From an uncultured bacterium (GTDB lineage Bacteria; Actinomycetota; Thermoleophilia; BMS3ABIN01): a stretch of DNA of 6,490 nt. The stretch covers positions 1-6,490 of the forward strand of contig CAJVWY010000069.1 of assembly GCA_913009925.1 (NCBI GenBank). Direction: 5' to 3'. Below, in pieces: positions 5,030-6,490 of the stretch. The first letter of the stretch is position 1. Each line of letters opens with the position of its first letter. The position numbers were made by a program, and so were the translations under genes. The notes under the pieces were generated by a model. The model did no database searches. It was not told where the DNA came from and saw only the letters and a program-made list of their open reading frames with translations.

Positions 5030-5359
5030 TTACTCTACGCGGAGGAATTTTTTCAACCTCTCTTCAGCATCCGCTGCCGGTAACCCGGCTAACAGGACTA
5101 TTTTATCACGGGAGCGCCCGCCGTGCCGCATCCGCACCCTGTTTTTCCCGAGACCCAGCTCGCGGGCCAGCAGCCTTAGCAGGGCCTTGTTCGCCTTGCC
5201 CTCGACGGGAGGAGCCTGCAGGCGCACCCGCAGCTTTCCATCCCGCACCCCCATTATCTGGGATTTCTTCGCCCCGGGCACCGCCCTGACCGCCAGCAGA
5301 GCACCCTCCGGCGACCCCGTCAGCAGTTTACCACTTGAAGTTTTTCTCGTCGGTGTCAA
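5030..5359 (-). CDS. DUF167 / YggU-family protein
   Basis: The product is a small basic protein with the DUF167 core: VRAVPGAKKSQIMGV (24-38), GKLRVRLQAPPVEGKANKALLRLLA (41-65) and HGGRSRDKIVLL (79-90). The family is widespread and its molecular function is not established. The called start is a TTG at 5357-5359 (109 residues), overlapping the 3' end of divIVA by 32 bp in another frame. Its ribosome binding site is weak. The family core begins near residue 22, so the first 20 residues may not be translated, and a later start such as the CTG at 5324-5326, just past the divIVA stop, is possible. It is probably translationally coupled to divIVA. The gene between divIVA and the TraR/DksA gene takes the place where many Firmicutes carry ileS. 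Confidence 0.85.
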   Translation of the reverse strand: MTPTRKTSSGKLLTGSPEGALLAVRAVPGAKKSQIMGVRDGKLRVRLQAPPVEGKANKALLRLLARELGLGKNRVRMRHGGRSRDKIVLLAGLPAADAEERLKKFLRVE

Positions 5360-6038
5360 TCTCTACATCAGCGAAAGGGTCGTCATCGTCACCGGTGCCT
5401 CCGCCATGGAGAGCGGGAAAGCTGACCTCTTTCTCTTCCGCTTCCGCGCCGTTATCGGCCGTGTCTGTCGCCTCAGCGGAATCGCCTCCGGATAGCTCCG
5501 TCGACACCGCCTCGTCAATGCCCACACTCTCTTCCTCGGCGGCTGTCCCGGCGCCGGACTCCATGTCCTCGATTTCGACCTCATCGAACACCGAATCGTC
5601 GTCCTGGTCGAGGACGTTCATGTAGCTCTCCAGCAGAGACTTGAGCTGGTAACGCAGGTCTTCGTGTTTCTGTTTGAGGGACTGCACCGAACGCTGGATC
5701 TTCTGCCTCTCCGCGTAGGAGTCGTTGATGATGCTGCGGGATTTGAGCTCGGCGTCGCGCAGGATGAGGTCCGCCTCCTTCTTGGCGTTGACCTTCAGCT
5801 CCTCGGCCTGCTCCTGGGCGGAGATCAGCGTCTTCTGCAACGTCTCCTCGATATTGCGGTACTGCTCTATCTTCTCCTCCAGCGCCTCCAGCCGGTCCTG
5901 GTAGTCGATGTTCTTGTTGAACAGGCGCTCAAACTCCTCGACTATCTCATCAAGGTACTCATCCACCTCCAGGTCCTTGTATCCCCGCATGGACCGGCTG
6001 AACTCCTTGTGCCTGATATCCAACGGTGTGATTTTCAT
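5328..6038 (-). CDS. divIVA: DivIVA-family cell division / polarity protein
   Basis: The 236-residue product starts with the DivIVA membrane-binding domain: ITPLDIRHKEFSRSMRGYKDLEVDEYLDEI (3-32, written here as the motifs F13, R18-G19-Y20 and EVDEYLD). A long coiled coil follows (about 32-145). DivIVA binds negatively curved membrane at septa and poles and recruits division or polar growth factors. Bacillus subtilis DivIVA uses Phe17-Arg18 for membrane insertion. Here position 17 is Met and Arg18 is kept. The last 90 residues (about 145-236) are an acidic Asp/Glu/Ser/Ala/Gly-rich low-complexity tail with no recognisable domain, ending in EKNFKW. The ATG at 6036-6038 has AGGGAGG eight bases upstream (6047-6053). 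The gene lies 25 bp after yggT, in the usual operon order. Confidence 0.93.
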   Translation of the reverse strand: MKITPLDIRHKEFSRSMRGYKDLEVDEYLDEIVEEFERLFNKNIDYQDRLEALEEKIEQYRNIEETLQKTLISAQEQAEELKVNAKKEADLILRDAELKSRSIINDSYAERQKIQRSVQSLKQKHEDLRYQLKSLLESYMNVLDQDDDSVFDEVEIEDMESGAGTAAEEESVGIDEAVSTELSGGDSAEATDTADNGAEAEEKEVSFPALHGGGTGDDDDPFADVEIDTDEKNFKW

Positions 6039-6046
6039 CCCTCTGT

Positions 6047-6053
6047 CCTCCCT
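6047..6053 (-). promoter_or_regulatory. Ribosome binding site of divIVA
   Basis: The minus strand reads AGGGAGG, eight bases before the divIVA ATG. Of the right-hand genes whose start is inside the window (yggT to rluD), divIVA has the strongest such site at a confidently placed start codon. This fixes its start and suggests independent, efficient translation. Confidence 0.6.
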
Positions 6054-6063
6054 GTTTTATGAT

Positions 6064-6330
6064 TTACAAGGCGCTTACGACGAAACTCTGTATTATCCCC
6101 AATACCAGCAGCCCGACCAACGGGCTGAAATCGATCGGCCCCGCCAGCGGTATGAACCGCCGGAACAAACCCAGATAGGGCTCGGTCACATCATGCACGT
6201 ACCGGAACAGGGTCAGCAACGTCCTGTTGGATGGTATCCCGGTCCAGCTGAATATGATCCTGATGATGATGAACACATAGTAGGTATAAAAAAGAGCGTT
6301 GACAAAGCTGCGTGCGTCGAATCCCGTCAT
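6064..6330 (-). CDS. yggT: YggT-family integral membrane protein
   Basis: The 88-residue product has two hydrophobic segments (about 9-29 and 68-87) flanking a loop with the family pattern: RIIFSW (24-29), TEPYLGLFRRFIP (49-61) and GPIDFSPLVGLL (64-75). Single-repeat YggT/YlmG proteins of this length are found next to divIVA and sepF in Gram-positive bacteria and in cyanobacterial/plastid lineages, where they have been linked to division or nucleoid distribution. The biochemical role is unknown. The ATG at 6328-6330 follows the proC stop by 2 bp and has no strong ribosome binding site, so its translation is probably coupled to proC. Confidence 0.92.
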   Translation of the reverse strand: MTGFDARSFVNALFYTYYVFIIIRIIFSWTGIPSNRTLLTLFRYVHDVTEPYLGLFRRFIPLAGPIDFSPLVGLLVLGIIQSFVVSAL

Positions 6331-6332
6331 GT

Positions 6333-6490
6333 CTAGCCGAGTTCAATGGCGCGGTCGACCGTAACCTGCACCGAATCGATGATGGCGGACCTGATGCCGT
6401 CCCTCTCCAGCTGCGAGATACCGGCGGCGGTGGTTCCCGCCGGCGAGGTGACGATATGCCTCAACTCGCTGGGCGACAGCCCCGCCTCCA
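6333..6490 (-). CDS. proC: Pyrroline-5-carboxylate reductase, C-terminal end (partial)
   Basis: The window holds the last 52 codons including the TAG stop (6333-6335); the gene continues past the right edge. The visible tail EAGLSPSELRHIVTSPAGTT, followed by AAGISQLERDGIRSAI and VDRAIELG, matches the C-terminal dimerisation helix region of ProC, which reduces 1-pyrroline-5-carboxylate to proline with NAD(P)H. The family usually shows TSPGGTT, and here the second position is Ala (TSPAGTT), a mild change. Its place before yggT agrees with Gram-positive-type gene order. The start and nucleotide-binding domain are outside the window. Confidence 0.9.
   Translation of the reverse strand, partial: EAGLSPSELRHIVTSPAGTTAAGISQLERDGIRSAIIDSVQVTVDRAIELG

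Noticed and set aside
3238..5289. 683-codon open frame on the plus strand
   Set aside because: It lies antisense to rluD, lspA, the TraR/DksA gene and most of the DUF167 gene, all with clear family motifs. Its product has low-complexity His/Gln/Arg-rich composition with no recognisable domain: an artefact of GC-rich codon use.

Overview
The window is a GC-rich bacterial chromosome segment (AT-richer only in the main intergenic gap). Every gene I can support lies on the minus strand, so transcription runs from the right edge to the left. Two functional blocks meet inside it.

Right block (about 3154-6490) is a housekeeping run. In transcription order it holds the 3' end of proC (proline synthesis), yggT (membrane protein), divIVA (polar/septal coiled-coil protein), a DUF167/YggU gene, a TraR/DksA-type zinc-finger gene, lspA (lipoprotein signal peptidase) and an rluD-type pseudouridine synthase. 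Genes are separated by 2-31 bp or overlap, which suggests one long operon. proC-yggT-divIVA-(traR)-lspA-rluD is the arrangement found downstream of the division cluster in Firmicutes and Actinobacteria, so the host is probably a Gram-positive-type lineage, either Firmicutes or a deep-branching actinobacterial group. I cannot decide between these.

Left block (1-3064) is a dissimilatory sulfur-metabolism locus: a CobB/CbiA-type amidotransferase that in this context is best read as DsrN (siroheme amidase), then dsrM (cytochrome b of the DsrMK membrane complex), then dsrC (the two-cysteine sulfur carrier of the DsrAB sulfite reductase), and the first six codons of one more gene at the left edge. 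DsrN would make the amidated siroheme of DsrAB. DsrC carries sulfur as a trisulfide from DsrAB, and DsrM with DsrK would link that trisulfide to the quinone pool. dsrK and dsrAB are not in the window. Whether the host reduces sulfate/sulfite or oxidises sulfur cannot be told from here.

The 308-bp gap at 1398-1705, upstream of dsrM, is AT-richer and carries the strongest regulatory signals: two promoter-like elements of the same design (TTGACA, 18-bp spacer, extended -10), an inverted repeat between them, and a stem-loop plus a short palindrome in the predicted leader. A perfect 28-bp GC-rich palindrome lies 14 bp after the dsrC stop. No RNA genes, mobile elements, CRISPR arrays or attachment sites were seen.
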